A DNA stretch of 19,449 nt from Faecalimonas sp. (lineage in GTDB: Bacteria > Bacillota_A > Clostridia > Lachnospirales > Lachnospiraceae). Numbering within the stretch: the first letter of the stretch is position 1; the number at the start of each line of letters is the position of its first letter. The notes under the pieces are model-generated. The model ran no database searches, had not been told where the DNA came from, and saw only the letters and a list, made by a program, of their open reading frames with translations. The DNA is taken from the NCBI GenBank assembly GCA_026169575.1, contig JAPFCT010000006.1, positions 1-19,449 of the forward strand. Reading direction: 5' to 3'. Both the position numbers and the translations under genes were made by a program. Shown here in pieces: positions 1 through 8,668 of the stretch.

Positions 1-1612
1 GCTCTACTTCTACATTAGAGAAATCAATCTCTACTTTTGCGGAAGTCTCCACAGCCGGTACAGCCGCCTCGGCAACTTTTGCTGCCGGCGCTTTCTGTGC
101 AGCATTGTTTGCTTCGTTCTTAGCAGCGCCCTGTGACTTCATTGTCGGGAATAAGAGCACATCTCTGATCGCTGCAGAGTCTGTCAGAAGCATGCACATT
201 CTATCAATTCCGAATCCGATACCTCCAGTCGGCGGCATACCGATCTCAAGTGCGTTCAGGAAGTCTTCATCTGTTGTGTTTGCTTCCTCATCTCCTTGTG
301 CAAGGAGTTCTTCCTGCGCTTTGAAACGCGCTCTCTGGTCGATTGGATCATTTAACTCTGAGTATGCGTTTGCCATTTCCCATCCATTCATAAAGAACTC
401 AAAACGCTCTGTATATTCTGGGTTCTCCGGTTTTTTCTTTGTAAGAGGAGAGATCTCGATCGGATGATCCATAACAAATGTAGGCTGGATCAGGTGTTCT
501 TCTACAAATGCCTCGAAGAACAGTGCGAGGATATCCCCTTTCTTATGGCGCTCTTCGAACTCTACTTTGTGTTCTTTTGCAAGCGCTCTTGCTTCTTTCA
601 GTGTTGTTACTTCGTTCCAGTCGATGCCGGTGTATTTCTTCACTGCATCTACCATTGTGATTCTCTCGAACGGTTTTCCAAGATCCATCTCTACTCCGCC
701 GTAAGTGATCTTCGTTGTTCCTAACACTTCCTGCGCTACAAAACGGTAGAGATTCTCTGTCAGATCCATCATTCCGTTGTAATCTGTATATGCCTGGTAT
801 AATTCCATCAATGTAAATTCTGGATTATGTCTTGTGTCAAGTCCTTCATTACGGAATACTCGTCCAATCTCGTATACACGCTCCAGACCACCGACGATCA
901 GTCGTTTCAGATATAATTCCAGTGAGATACGGAGTTTCAGATCTTCGTTCAGTGCATTGAAATGTGTCTCGAACGGTCTTGCCGCTGCTCCTCCTGCATT
1001 GGACACAAGGATCGGTGTCTCCACTTCCATAAATCCCTGACCGTCCAGATATTTTCTGATCGCGCTGAGGATTTTGGAACGCTTGATAAATGTATCTTTT
1101 ACATCTGGGTTCATGATCAGATCCACATATCTCTGGCGGTAGCGTAAATCTGTATTCGTCAGTCCGTGGAACTTCTCCGGAAGGATCTGAAGGCTCTTGG
1201 ATAATAATGTCACTTCCTGCGCATGGATAGAGATCTCTCCCATCTTTGTGCGGAAAACATCTCCTCTGATTCCTACGATATCACCGATATCCATCTTCTT
1301 AAATGCTTTGTAAGCTTCCTCTCCGATGTTGTCTCTTGCAACATAAGACTGGATATTGCCCTGCAAATCCTGCACATTGCAGAAAGACGCTTTTCCCATC
1401 ACACGTTTGGACATGATACGTCCTGCGATCGATACGTCTTTTCCTTCCATCTCCTCAAAATGGTCTTTGATCTCCATGCTGTGATGTGTCACATCATACT
1501 TTGTAATGACGAACGGGTCATTTCCATTTGCCTGAAGGTCTGCCAGTTTCTCCCGGCGTACCTGTCTGAGCTGGTTTACATCCTGCTCCTGTACATTCTT
1601 CTGTTCAGCCAC
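1..1612 (-). CDS. lysS: Lysyl-tRNA synthetase, class II (3' end outside window)
   Basis: Charges tRNA-Lys with lysine in the cytoplasm. The frame opens with GTG at 1612, behind AGGAG with 8-base spacing, and stays open for 537 codons to the window edge. An N-terminal OB-fold tRNA-binding region covers about residues 60-150. Class II motifs follow: motif 1 around 193-201 (GFMEVETPI), motif 2 around 253-272 (FRNEG...[10 protein letters not shown]) and motif 3 around 464-472 (GIGFGIDRM). The catalytic core normally ends near residue 493 (LLFPTMKSQ), but the frame continues through an Ala-rich linker (494-527) into [11 protein letters not shown] without a stop, so the protein is longer than the usual ~500 residues. 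From memory of related Lachnospiraceae, this may lead into a C-terminal EMAP-II/Trbp111-like tRNA-binding domain; that part is not visible. Its SD overlaps the greA stop, so the two are co-transcribed and probably coupled. Confidence 0.97.
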   Translation of the reverse strand, partial: MAEQKNVQEQDVNQLRQVRREKLADLQANGNDPFVITKYDVTHHSMEIKDHFEEMEGKDVSIAGRIMSKRVMGKASFCNVQDLQGNIQSYVARDNIGEEAYKAFKKMDIGDIVGIRGDVFRTKMGEISIHAQEVTLLSKSLQILPEKFHGLTNTDLRYRQRYVDLIMNPDVKDTFIKRSKILSAIRKYLDGQGFMEVETPILVSNAGGAAARPFETHFNALNEDLKLRISLELYLKRLIVGGLERVYEIGRVFRNEGLDTRHNPEFTLMELYQAYTDYNGMMDLTENLYRFVAQEVLGTTKITYGGVEMDLGKPFERITMVDAVKKYTGIDWNEVTTLKEARALAKEHKVEFEERHKKGDILALFFEAFVEEHLIQPTFVMDHPIEISPLTKKKPENPEYTERFEFFMNGWEMANAYSELNDPIDQRARFKAQEELLAQGDEEANTTDEDFLNALEIGMPPTGGIGFGIDRMCMLLTDSAAIRDVLLFPTMKSQGAAKNEANNAAQKAPAAKVAEAAVPAVETSAKVEIDFSNVEVE

Positions 1613-1624
1613 TTCTCTCACTCC

Positions 1625-2107
1625 TTAGTTTGCTCTTTCAATATTTAACACTTTGTATTCCATAACGCCTGCCTGCGTCTCTACCTGGATCTCATCTCCG
1701 ACTTTCTTGCCAAGCAGTGCCTGTCCTACCGGAGACTCATTGGAAATTTTGCCCTGAAGGCTGTTTGCCTCTGTGGAACCTACGATCTTAAACTGAATCT
1801 CTTCATCAAATTCTTTGTCGTACACAAGTACAGAACATCCGATATTGATCTTGTCAAAATCTACTTCGTCCTCGACAACAACTTCTGCATTCTTTAAAAT
1901 CTTCTCTATCTCTTCGATCCGCGCTTCGATATCTCTCTGTTCATCTTTCGCTGCATCGTACTCTGCGTTTTCTGATAAGTCACCTTGTTCTCTCGCTTCT
2001 TTGATCTTTTCTGCGACTTCCTTACGTTTTACTACTTTGAGGTTCTCAAGCTCTTCTTCGAGCGCCTTTAATCCCGCATAAGTAAGTATTGTTTTCTTGT
2101 CTGCCAT
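1625..2107 (-). CDS. greA: Transcription elongation factor GreA
   Basis: Binds the RNA polymerase secondary channel and stimulates cleavage of backtracked transcripts. At 160 aa it has the family's usual length. Residues 1-75 form the N-terminal antiparallel coiled coil, with the conserved acidic tip GDLSENAEYDAAK near 42-54. Residues 80-160 form the FKBP-like C-terminal domain, containing the typical SPVGQALLGKKVGDEI stretch near 125-140. The start is well placed behind AAGGAGGT. It lies 12 bases upstream of lysS, whose SD begins at the greA stop codon (TAAGGAG). greA-lysS pairing next to dusB is common in Firmicutes. A perfect-consensus promoter lies just upstream. Confidence 0.98.
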   Translation of the reverse strand: MADKKTILTYAGLKALEEELENLKVVKRKEVAEKIKEAREQGDLSENAEYDAAKDEQRDIEARIEEIEKILKNAEVVVEDEVDFDKINIGCSVLVYDKEFDEEIQFKIVGSTEANSLQGKISNESPVGQALLGKKVGDEIQVETQAGVMEYKVLNIERAN

Positions 2108-2206
2108 TGCATATTACCTCCTTGTATGCTTATAACATTCCCCTATTATTTGTCAGCTTTTCAGCGAATATTTTCTGTAAAATAAGTCTATTTTCACAAT
2201 TTCAAC

Positions 2207-2235
2207 ATTATACATGTTTTCGACTACAATGTCAA
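2207..2235 (-). promoter_or_regulatory. Sigma-A promoter of greA-lysS inside the dusB end
   Basis: On the minus strand there is TTGACA at 2235-2230 and TATAAT at 2212-2207, separated by exactly 17 bases. Both boxes match consensus 6/6. The -35 sits within the last codons of dusB and the -10 is just past its stop. This predicts a start near 2200 and a leader of about 93 nt before the greA ATG. I saw no terminator between dusB and greA, so read-through from the upstream operon is also likely. Confidence 0.85.
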
Positions 2236-3201
2236 TTTGTTTCCAAGTAATTGTTCCAATTCTTCATAACTCTGGACCTGGTTGATCTCCGCCCGCAGAG
2301 CCGCCGCACCTTTTAATCCGGTCGTATACCATCCCACATGCTTGCGCATCTCTCTGATCCCGAGATAATCGCCTTTGTACTCGATCTGAAGCCTTGCATG
2401 ACGGAGCATTGTCGCTTTTAATTCCTCCAGGGACGGACGTGGAGGGATCACACCGGTCCGGTCATATTCCACCAGTTCCCGGAAGATCCATGGATTTCCC
2501 TGGGCGCCCCGGCCTACCATCACACCGTCACATCCGGTGAGCTGCTGCATTCTGACTGCATCTTCTGCGGAAGTTACATCTCCATTTCCGATCACCGGGA
2601 TCGATACTGCTTCCTTTACCTGGCGGATGATATCCCAATCTGCTTTTCCAGAATAATACTGCTCTCTCGTCCGCCCGTGTACTGCCACCGCAGCGCCGCC
2701 TGCCTCCTCTATAATCTTTGCAATTTGCACTGCATTGATGCAGGAATCATCAAATCCCTTCCGGATCTTGACTGTAACTGGTTTCTGGATCGCTTTTACC
2801 GTCTTGCTCACGATTTCATACACAAGTTTCGGCTGTTTCATCAGCGCAGATCCTTCTCCGTTCTTGACAATCTTCGGTACCGGACACCCCATGTTAATGT
2901 CAAGCACCGCAAATGGAAGTTCCTCGATCTGTTTTGCGATCTCACTAATCGTATCCGGCTCAGAGCCAAACAGCTGGAGTGAAACTGGCTGCTCCTTCTC
3001 ATGGATCCGAAGAAGATCCTGCGTATTTTTATTTTTGTACTGGATCGCTTTTGCACTGACCATCTCCATGCAGAGGAGTCCTGCCCCCTGCTCCTTACAG
3101 AGCAAGCGAAAAGGCAGGTCGGTCACTCCTGCCATCGGCGCCAGTATGTATGGATTCTCCAGTTCTACTGTCCCTATTTTCAATCTGTTTCCTTGTAGCA
3201 T
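2224..3201 (-). CDS. dusB: tRNA-dihydrouridine synthase, DusB family
   Basis: FMN-dependent, NADPH-using reduction of uridine to dihydrouridine in tRNA D-loops. The 325-aa protein shows the TIM-barrel Dus signature: APMAGVTDLPFR at 21-32, DINMGCPVPK at 101-110 with the catalytic Cys106, VKIRKG at 144-149, VHGRTREQYYSG at 174-185 and FMN phosphate-binding IGNGDVTS / GVMVGRGAQGNPWIF around 204-240. The C-terminal helical tRNA-binding part has the conserved REMRKHVGWYTTG (283-295). The ATG lies behind AAAGGAAAGAG, 29 bases after the coaX stop. The family in Firmicutes is often called DusB by similarity; which uridine it modifies is not deducible here. Its last codons carry the greA promoter -35. 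Confidence 0.96.
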   Translation of the reverse strand: MLQGNRLKIGTVELENPYILAPMAGVTDLPFRLLCKEQGAGLLCMEMVSAKAIQYKNKNTQDLLRIHEKEQPVSLQLFGSEPDTISEIAKQIEELPFAVLDINMGCPVPKIVKNGEGSALMKQPKLVYEIVSKTVKAIQKPVTVKIRKGFDDSCINAVQIAKIIEEAGGAAVAVHGRTREQYYSGKADWDIIRQVKEAVSIPVIGNGDVTSAEDAVRMQQLTGCDGVMVGRGAQGNPWIFRELVEYDRTGVIPPRPSLEELKATMLRHARLQIEYKGDYLGIREMRKHVGWYTTGLKGAAALRAEINQVQSYEELEQLLGNKLTL

Positions 3202-3230
3202 CTCTTTCCTTTCTGTCTCATTGATTTGCT

Positions 3231-3998
3231 TTATTGCTTATTCTTCTCATATAAGATCCGAAGCCCGTCCAGCGTCAGATTCTGGTCGTAGGCATCAAAT
3301 ACCTCTGTCTCTGAGACAATAATCTTTCCAAGCCCTCCGGTCGCGATGACTTTTACATTCTCCAGACCTGCTTCTTTTTTCATCTTCTGGACAATGTACT
3401 CTGTCTGTCCAATGTAACCGTATACAAGTCCTGCCTGCATGCTTGTGATCGTCTCCTGCCCCATGATCACATCCGGCTTCTTGATCTCAATCTCCGGCAG
3501 CATGGCAGCTCCGCCCCAGAGCGCACGCGCAGATGTCCGGATCCCGGTTGCGATGCAGCCTCCCATGAAGGATCCATCCTCCGCGATCACATCATAAGTA
3601 GTCGCCGTCCCAAAGTCCACAACGATCACCGGGCCGCCATATTTTTCATATGCAGCAACTGCATCGACGATCCGGTCCGGACCCATGCGTGGATTATCCA
3701 TTCCGATCTTGATCCCGGTCTCGATCTCTCTTGATACGACAAGTGGGTAGACATCCAGATATTTGATGATCGCACTTGTCAGCGAATGCATGATATCCGG
3801 CACAACCGAAGCGATGATCACCGCATCGATCTGTCCGATCTCAAATCCCTGATGTTCGATCAGGTCACAGAGTGAGATCCCATACTCATCTGATGTTCTC
3901 GGAAGCTTTGTCGTCATCCGGAACTTTGCCTCCAGCTTTGCTTCCTTATATACACCCAGTGTGATATTTGTATTTCCAACATCTATAACTAATAACAT
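3231..3998 (-). CDS. coaX: Type III pantothenate kinase CoaX
   Basis: Phosphorylates pantothenate, the first step of coenzyme A synthesis. This is the CoaX class (ASKHA fold, feedback-insensitive, needing a monovalent cation), not the CoaA type. The 255 residues match family length. The phosphate-binding motif is [10 protein letters not shown] at 6-15; GPDR at 106-109 and DFGTATTYD at 128-136 supply catalytic aspartates; GGCIATG at 146-152 and ATGGLG at 219-224 complete the fold. The start overlaps the stop of the preceding small gene as TAATG, which predicts translational coupling. Downstream dusB follows at 29 bases. K+-dependence is a family property, not read from the sequence. Confidence 0.97.
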   Translation of the reverse strand: MLLVIDVGNTNITLGVYKEAKLEAKFRMTTKLPRTSDEYGISLCDLIEHQGFEIGQIDAVIIASVVPDIMHSLTSAIIKYLDVYPLVVSREIETGIKIGMDNPRMGPDRIVDAVAAYEKYGGPVIVVDFGTATTYDVIAEDGSFMGGCIATGIRTSARALWGGAAMLPEIEIKKPDVIMGQETITSMQAGLVYGYIGQTEYIVQKMKKEAGLENVKVIATGGLGKIIVSETEVFDAYDQNLTLDGLRILYEKNKQ

Positions 3999-4327
3999 TA
4001 AATTTCTTCTCCTAAGAAAAATACTTTATAGTAAAGCTCCAGCGACCGCAGCAGTTCTTCTTTTGTCTGCTGCATCTCCTTGATCTTCAGCTTGCTTCCA
4101 ATCTCATCGAACATCGGATCAAAATCCTCTGTCGTTACTTCAAAGCAGAGCGTACCGTCCTCCTCAAAAACGAGCGTGAGGATCCCTCCCACATCTTCTG
4201 TGTACAGTACACACATGATTTTCAATTCATCCTGGATCTCCTGCGGCAGCGCCTCAAAATCCGGATTCAGATAATATTTCTTTTCATACGAGTTTGCCCC
4301 GCACAATACTACTTTTTCTTCGTACAT
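3998..4327 (-). CDS. Conserved small protein of unknown function (possibly DUF6145)
   Basis: A 109-residue acidic cytoplasmic protein with no signal peptide or membrane segment. It opens with [19 protein letters not shown] and has a hydrophobic [13 protein letters not shown] stretch (38-50), then beta-rich segments and a C-terminal helix. I recall similar sequences as a Lachnospiraceae family annotated DUF6145, but I am not certain of the number. A usable SD (GGAG) precedes the ATG. Its stop overlaps the coaX start (TAATG), and birA ends 52 bases upstream, so it belongs to the birA-coaX-dusB run. The tight link to coaX hints at a role near CoA or biotin metabolism or at simple co-regulation. 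No function can be assigned from the sequence. Confidence 0.85.
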   Translation of the reverse strand: MYEEKVVLCGANSYEKKYYLNPDFEALPQEIQDELKIMCVLYTEDVGGILTLVFEEDGTLCFEVTTEDFDPMFDEIGSKLKIKEMQQTKEELLRSLELYYKVFFLGEEI

Positions 4328-4379
4328 TTTTTGTTACTCCATTTTTTCTGCTTACTTTTTTGTGCTTCTGGTCGTCCCC

Positions 4380-5360
4380 TTATACATACCCGTAAATTCC
4401 GCGCACAGACACTTCTCCGGCATAGACTGTGATCAGCTCCCCGGCTTCATTTTCTACCAGAAGTTCTCCTTCTTCATTGATCCCGACTGCCGTTCCATCC
4501 CAGTTTCGTTTTGGCTCCAGGACAGTCACTTTCCGGCCGCAGTTGACCGACTGTTCATTGTAGCTCTTCTGCACAAACCGAAGATTCTGCTCGCTTTCAA
4601 ACTGTGTATAGAGCTTCTCAAACTGGCACAAGATTCCTGCGACCAGTTCTGCCCGCCTGACCGGGCTTCCCCCTTCCAGAAAAAGGGATGTTGCTTTCTC
4701 CTTCAGTTCCTCCGGAAACTGCTTCCGGTTTGCATTGATCCCGACACCGATCACCACATGATCGATATAATCGATCTCAGCGCTCATCTCAGTCAGGATG
4801 CCGCAAATCTTTTTCTCGCCGATAACAAGATCGTTCGGCCATTTGATCTGTACCTCAAGCTTGGTCTGCTCTCGTACTGCCTCCGCAGCGGCAAGCGCCA
4901 TCAGAATCGTCAGCATCGGCGCTCTGTCCGGCGGAAATTTCGGTCTTAACAGCAAAGACATGAAAATCTCTGTCCCCTCGGGAGAATCCCAGGTTCTGCC
5001 TCTGCGTCCTTTTCCCGCATACTGCCGGTTCGCCACAAAAAGCGTACCGTGCAGCGCCCCCTGACCTGCTGCCTGTTTCGCGCGGATATTCGTGGAATCT
5101 GTCTCCGTGAAATATTCCACACACCTTCCGATCGTTTCTGTATGGATCCGACTTTCCAGCTCTTCTTTTGACAGTACATCCGGACTTTCCTTAAGATGAT
5201 ACCCTTTGTTTCTCACTGCCTCGATCTCATATCCTTCCTCTTTCAGCTGTGCGATGACCTTCCAGACGGCAGTTCTGGATACCTGGAAATGCTCGCACAA
5301 CTCCTGCCCGGAGAGATAGTCTCCACTCTCCCGCAGCATTTTCAATATCTCTGTCTTCAC
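4380..5360 (-). CDS. birA: Bifunctional biotin-[acetyl-CoA-carboxylase] ligase / biotin repressor
   Basis: Activates biotin to biotinyl-AMP and attaches it to carboxylase carrier domains. The long form also represses biotin genes. Residues 1-56 form a winged helix-turn-helix (LSGQELCEHFQVSRTAVWKV, then the wing up to KGYHL). The ligase domain has TDSTN (87-91), the biotinyl-AMP loop GKGRRGR at 116-122, KWPNDL at 173-178, GILTE at 187-191 and GVGINAN at 205-211. A small C-terminal SH3-like domain follows from about 272. At 326 aa it matches the DNA-binding class. The start is GTG at 5360, two bases after the argF-like stop, behind a G-rich stretch (GGGGG) in the upstream gene's end. No biotin synthesis gene is in the window, so its operator targets lie elsewhere. 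Confidence 0.97.
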   Translation of the reverse strand: MKTEILKMLRESGDYLSGQELCEHFQVSRTAVWKVIAQLKEEGYEIEAVRNKGYHLKESPDVLSKEELESRIHTETIGRCVEYFTETDSTNIRAKQAAGQGALHGTLFVANRQYAGKGRRGRTWDSPEGTEIFMSLLLRPKFPPDRAPMLTILMALAAAEAVREQTKLEVQIKWPNDLVIGEKKICGILTEMSAEIDYIDHVVIGVGINANRKQFPEELKEKATSLFLEGGSPVRRAELVAGILCQFEKLYTQFESEQNLRFVQKSYNEQSVNCGRKVTVLEPKRNWDGTAVGINEEGELLVENEAGELITVYAGEVSVRGIYGYV

Positions 5361-5362
5361 CG

Positions 5363-6352
5363 CTATGCCCCCAGAGTTGCGGCCATCACCGCCTTGATCG
5401 TGTGCATGCGGTTTTCCGCCTCATCAAACACTTTTGACTGGGCAGACTCAAAAACTTCATCGGTCACTTCCATCTCCCGGATCTGGAAGCGCTCTCCCAT
5501 CTCTTTTCCGACTTCTGTCTCCCAGTCGTGGAATGCCGGCAGACAGTGAAGGAAGATTGCCTGGTCTCCTGCATTTTTCATCACATCCATCGTTACCTTG
5601 TATGGGGTCAGATCACGGATGCGCTCTTCCCACACACTGTCAGGCTCTCCCATAGACACCCAGACATCGGTATAGATGATATCTGCATCTTTTGTTCCTG
5701 CGCTGACATCTTCGGTCAGTGTGATCGTTGCGCCCGATTCCCCGGCAAATCTCTGGCACTCTTCCACGAGCACCTGATCCGGGAAATATTTTTCCGGCGC
5801 ACATGCAACAAAATGCATTCCCATCTTCGCACATGCGATCATCAGCGAATTCCCCATATTATAACGTGCATCTCCCATATAGACAAGTTTTCTTCCCTTC
5901 AGGTTCCCGAAATGTTCCCGAATCGTCAGAAGATCTGCGAGCATCTGTGTTGGATGATATTCATTGGTAAGACCATTCCAGACCGGAACACCCGCATACC
6001 GCGCCAGTTCCTCAACGATTTCCTGCCCATATCCACGGTATTCAATGCCGTCAAACATTCTCCCGAGCACCCTTGCGGTGTCCTTAATGCTTTCCTTCTT
6101 ACCAATCTGGGATGCGGCCGGCTCCAGATATGTTGTCCCCATTCCGAGATCATGCGCTGCCACCTCAAAAGAACAGCGGGTTCTCGTACTTGTCTTTGCA
6201 AAGATCAGCGCCACATTTTTCCCGCGCAGCGTCTCTGTCAGAATCCCTTTTTTCTTTTTTTCCTTCAACTCTGCAGCGAGATCAAGAAAATATGTGATCT
6301 CTTCCGCAGTAAAATCTTTCAGTGTTAAAAAATGACGTCCTTTTAAATCCAT
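5363..6352 (-). CDS. argF: Ornithine carbamoyltransferase (ArgI/ArcB-type)
   Basis: Interconverts ornithine plus carbamoyl phosphate with citrulline plus phosphate. I place the start at ATG 6352 (329 aa), giving [11 protein letters not shown], the normal family N-terminus; an upstream in-frame extension of 25 codons lies inside the patatin gene. Motifs are STRTR (55-59, carbamoyl phosphate), the [19 protein letters not shown] loop (81-99), [11 protein letters not shown] (133-143), DVWVSMGE (229-236) and HCLPAFHD (269-276, ornithine-binding loop). The long SQIG loop and the C-terminal [10 protein letters not shown]...[16 protein letters not shown] resemble enterobacterial ArgI and catabolic ArcB enzymes. 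The gene is not beside other arginine genes, arginine deiminase or carbamate kinase, so biosynthetic versus catabolic direction is undecided and the symbol is provisional. It starts one base after the patatin stop and ends two bases before birA. Confidence 0.95.
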   Translation of the reverse strand: MDLKGRHFLTLKDFTAEEITYFLDLAAELKEKKKKGILTETLRGKNVALIFAKTSTRTRCSFEVAAHDLGMGTTYLEPAASQIGKKESIKDTARVLGRMFDGIEYRGYGQEIVEELARYAGVPVWNGLTNEYHPTQMLADLLTIREHFGNLKGRKLVYMGDARYNMGNSLMIACAKMGMHFVACAPEKYFPDQVLVEECQRFAGESGATITLTEDVSAGTKDADIIYTDVWVSMGEPDSVWEERIRDLTPYKVTMDVMKNAGDQAIFLHCLPAFHDWETEVGKEMGERFQIREMEVTDEVFESAQSKVFDEAENRMHTIKAVMAATLGA

Positions 6353-6353
6353 A

Positions 6354-7454
6354 TTATTCTTCCTTTCCCATCGCAAGGAGCAGTTCCGTAAAGTATGGAA
6401 CCGACTCTTTGTTGTCTCTTTTTTCATATTTTTCTTTTACAAGATCAAACAAGCTTTCTACGGTATAGATCCGATACTTCGGAACACGCAGATATTTGGC
6501 ACTCGCCTCCAGCATCGCAAGATACAATTCTGCTGCCTTCGTATGCAGTGGAAGCTTCAGCCAGAATGCAATTTCCTTCCGGTCATGCTCTGTCAGTCCC
6601 TCAAACTTCTTTTCATAATACCACTCTTCTTTCGTTTGTTCAATATAGTAAATCGTACCTGCCAGACCATAGATCAGACGCTTTGCATCATAGTATCCGA
6701 TCTTCATATTCTGTCTGCTCCGCTTTGCCTGAAACTCGATAATACTTCCAAGCTTCACCCGCGGCGCTACTTCATAGACATTGACATCATCAGGCAGATA
6801 GACGCGGGGCTCTCTTCCGGGACCGAAAATCCGCACTTCGATGATATTCTGGTACCCGCGCTCCACCAGTGTTCCGAGCGGCACATTGTTGATCACGCCT
6901 CCATCCAGGTATTTCTTTCCATGCAGTTCTTCATTTTTAAATCCAAGCAGGTACGCACTTGCCAGAAGGAAATCTTCCAGAAGTCCTTCCGGAATATCCT
7001 CGATCCCAAGTTCCAGTTCCTTCCTATCGGATACAGAAAACGTGAGCAGATAAAACGCTGTCTTCGACTTTCGGATCTTCTCCTCATCGACCATCTCATG
7101 GATCAGTTCCCACAGCGGAGTTACATCGACTCCCCCGTTTTTGATCACAGATAAAATCTCCCGGACGGCTTCATGGAGCGGAAGCTTTCGCTCCAATAAT
7201 TTCTCCATGATCTCATCATCCACATCCATCACTTTTGAAAATGTGATCTTCTCCCACACTTTCTCTGCTTTCTCTATATCTCCCATGCACACGAGCGCAC
7301 CATTCAGCGCACCGACAGATGTCCCTGCCACTGCGCTAATCTGAATCCCTGCTTCCCGCATCGCCTTCCAGGCGCCGATCTGATATGCGCCTCTTGCGCC
7401 CCCTCCGTCAAATACAATCCCATATGTTTTTTCAAGATCTAATACCGGCTTCAC
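6354..7454 (-). CDS. Patatin-like phospholipase family protein
   Basis: Probable Ser-Asp dyad acyl hydrolase acting on lipids. The patatin domain spans about residues 11-205. It has the oxyanion-hole glycine loop DGGGARG (16-22), nucleophile motif GTSVG (44-48, Ser46) and the catalytic DGGV (184-187, Asp184), with block ASAY at 165-168. The remaining ~160 residues are a helical, charged C-terminal region I do not recognise. No signal peptide or membrane span is seen, so it is probably cytoplasmic or peripheral. The start is GTG at 7454 behind a strong AGGAGG, 7 bases spaced. At its 3' end the sequence AAAGGAAG inside the last codons serves as the SD of the carbamoyltransferase gene one base downstream. 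Substrate is unknown. Confidence 0.93.
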   Translation of the reverse strand: MKPVLDLEKTYGIVFDGGGARGAYQIGAWKAMREAGIQISAVAGTSVGALNGALVCMGDIEKAEKVWEKITFSKVMDVDDEIMEKLLERKLPLHEAVREILSVIKNGGVDVTPLWELIHEMVDEEKIRKSKTAFYLLTFSVSDRKELELGIEDIPEGLLEDFLLASAYLLGFKNEELHGKKYLDGGVINNVPLGTLVERGYQNIIEVRIFGPGREPRVYLPDDVNVYEVAPRVKLGSIIEFQAKRSRQNMKIGYYDAKRLIYGLAGTIYYIEQTKEEWYYEKKFEGLTEHDRKEIAFWLKLPLHTKAAELYLAMLEASAKYLRVPKYRIYTVESLFDLVKEKYEKRDNKESVPYFTELLLAMGKEE

Positions 7455-7487
7455 GCAATCTCCTCCTGCCCTGTCAAAAGCGAAGAG

Positions 7488-7513
7488 GCCGCCGCAAAAT
7501 CTGTTGCGGCAGC
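7488..7513 (-). other. Intergenic GC hairpin between SPFH and patatin genes
   Basis: GCCGCCGCAA and TTGCGGCAGC form a 10-position stem with one mismatch and a 6-base loop. No T-run follows on the minus strand, so it is not a standard terminator. It may only reduce read-through or stabilise the upstream message. Confidence 0.5.
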
Positions 7514-7545
7514 CACCCTTCTCTTATAAATCTGCTTTCCTGTCT

Positions 7546-8499
7546 TTATTTTTCTTTCTCTGTCGCGATCTCGGTCACAGACTTCACGAGTCCTGCGATG
7601 CTCTGGATCTCGGAAGGAATGATGATCTTCGTCGCTCTTCCGTCGGATGCTTTCTCAAATGCCTCAAGGCTCTTCATCGTCAGCACAGCCTCATCCGCTC
7701 CTGCTTCTTTCAGGAACCGGATACCATCTGCGTTCGCCTTTTGTACTTTCAGGATTGCTTCTGCTTCACCTTCTGCCTCTCGGATCATCTTTTCTTTCTG
7801 GGCCTCTGCACGGAGGATCGCAGCCTGCTTCTCTGCCTCCGCATCAAGGATCGCAGATTCCTTGTTACCTTCTGCCACAAGGATCGTAGACTTCTTCTCA
7901 CCTTCCGCCTTCAGGATCGCCTCACGTCTCTCACGTTCTGCTTTCATCTGTTTCTCCATCGCATCACGGATCGCAGCCGGAGGAATGATGTTCTTTAACT
8001 CTACACGGTTGACTTTGATGCCCCATGGATCCGTTGCGACATCGAGGGATGCCCGCATCTTTGTATTGATCGTCTCTCTGGATGTCAGTGTCTCATCCAG
8101 CTCCAGATCACCGATGATATTACGGAGCGTCGTCGCTGTCAGATTCTCGATCGCCATGATCGGGTTGGCAACTCCATAGCAGAACAGCTTTGGATCTGTG
8201 ATCTGATAAAAGACAACCGTATCGATCTGCATCGTAACATTATCCTTTGTGATCACCGGCTGCGGTGCGAAATCTACCACCTGCTCTTTTAAGTCTACCT
8301 TTCGTGCCACTTTCTCGATGATCGGTACTTTGATGTGAAATCCTACACCCCATGTTGTCTTGTAAGCACCCAGTCTCTCAATGACCATCGCCTGTGCCTG
8401 CGGTACAATCTTCACGCACGATATGATAAGCCCTACAATAATAATAAGGACAATAATACCGAGCACCATCATCGCGATACTTCCTGTCGTATAATACAT
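7546..8499 (-). CDS. SPFH/Band 7 membrane protein (paraslipin/QmcA-like)
   Basis: A membrane-anchored scaffold of the stomatin/flotillin superfamily; such proteins organise membrane domains and often work with proteases. The start is taken as ATG 8499 (317 aa), behind AGGGGG with 7-base spacing; a TTG six codons upstream overlaps that SD and is rejected. Residues 7-30 are a single N-terminal transmembrane helix with the bulk cytoplasmic or periplasmic according to family orientation. The Band 7 domain covers 31-190, with VPQ...VIERLG, DVATDPWGIKV and the II PPAAIRDAMEKQMKAERERR helix. Residues 194-237 contain four consecutive 11-residue repeats of the type AILxAEGEKxS, predicted coiled coil. 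No NfeD partner gene is adjacent. The function is inferred from family only. Confidence 0.93.
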   Translation of the reverse strand: MYYTTGSIAMMVLGIIVLIIIVGLIISCVKIVPQAQAMVIERLGAYKTTWGVGFHIKVPIIEKVARKVDLKEQVVDFAPQPVITKDNVTMQIDTVVFYQITDPKLFCYGVANPIMAIENLTATTLRNIIGDLELDETLTSRETINTKMRASLDVATDPWGIKVNRVELKNIIPPAAIRDAMEKQMKAERERREAILKAEGEKKSTILVAEGNKESAILDAEAEKQAAILRAEAQKEKMIREAEGEAEAILKVQKANADGIRFLKEAGADEAVLTMKSLEAFEKASDGRATKIIIPSEIQSIAGLVKSVTEIATEKEK

Positions 8500-8566
8500 A
8501 GAAAAGCCCCCTTTCAATGATCCATCTCATTCTTAGACAGAATCCATTGCGTTGTTTATTTTTCTT

Positions 8567-8595
8567 ATCTTACTATACTTTTCTCTGAAATACAA
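8567..8595 (-). promoter_or_regulatory. Candidate promoter of the SPFH gene
   Basis: Reading the minus strand, TTGTAT (8595-8590) and TAAGAT (8572-8567) are separated by 17 bases. They match consensus 3/6 and 4/6. The position, directly after the terminator of the upstream operon and about 70 bases before the gene, supports a promoter here, but the boxes are weak. Confidence 0.4.
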
Positions 8596-8606
8596 TAGTC
8601 AGATAG

Positions 8607-8641
8607 AAAAAAGATACCTCGCTGATTTCGGTATCTTTTTT
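8607..8641 (-). terminator. Rho-independent terminator after the reductase operon
   Basis: AAAAAAGATACC (8607-8618) pairs perfectly with GGTATCTTTTTT (8630-8641) around an 11-base loop. The A/T flanks are symmetric, so it could act in both directions, but all genes here read on the minus strand. It separates the activase gene from the SPFH gene. Confidence 0.85.
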
Positions 8642-8668
8642 CCTCTGAAAACAGAATTTTCTGTCGTT

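Noticed and set aside
2108..2206. T-box or riboswitch in the greA-lysS leader
   Set aside because: The leader is only about 93 nt, AT-rich, with no specifier/antiterminator or T-box sequence and no strong stem.
5528..6328. Long plus-strand open frame (about 266 codons) opposite the carbamoyltransferase gene
   Set aside because: It lies wholly antisense to a gene with clear family motifs, has no SD or recognisable protein features, and is Cys/His-rich as expected of a mirror frame. The same holds for the long plus-strand frames at 4362-4949, 7385-8179 and 10912-11631.
6353..6427. 25-codon N-terminal extension of the carbamoyltransferase
   Set aside because: It lies inside the patatin gene in another frame, whereas the ATG at 6352 gives the normal family N-terminus and has its own SD.
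8500..8517. Upstream TTG start for the SPFH protein
   Set aside because: The TTG codon's first codons coincide with the AGGGGG ribosome binding site of the ATG at 8499, which has ideal spacing.
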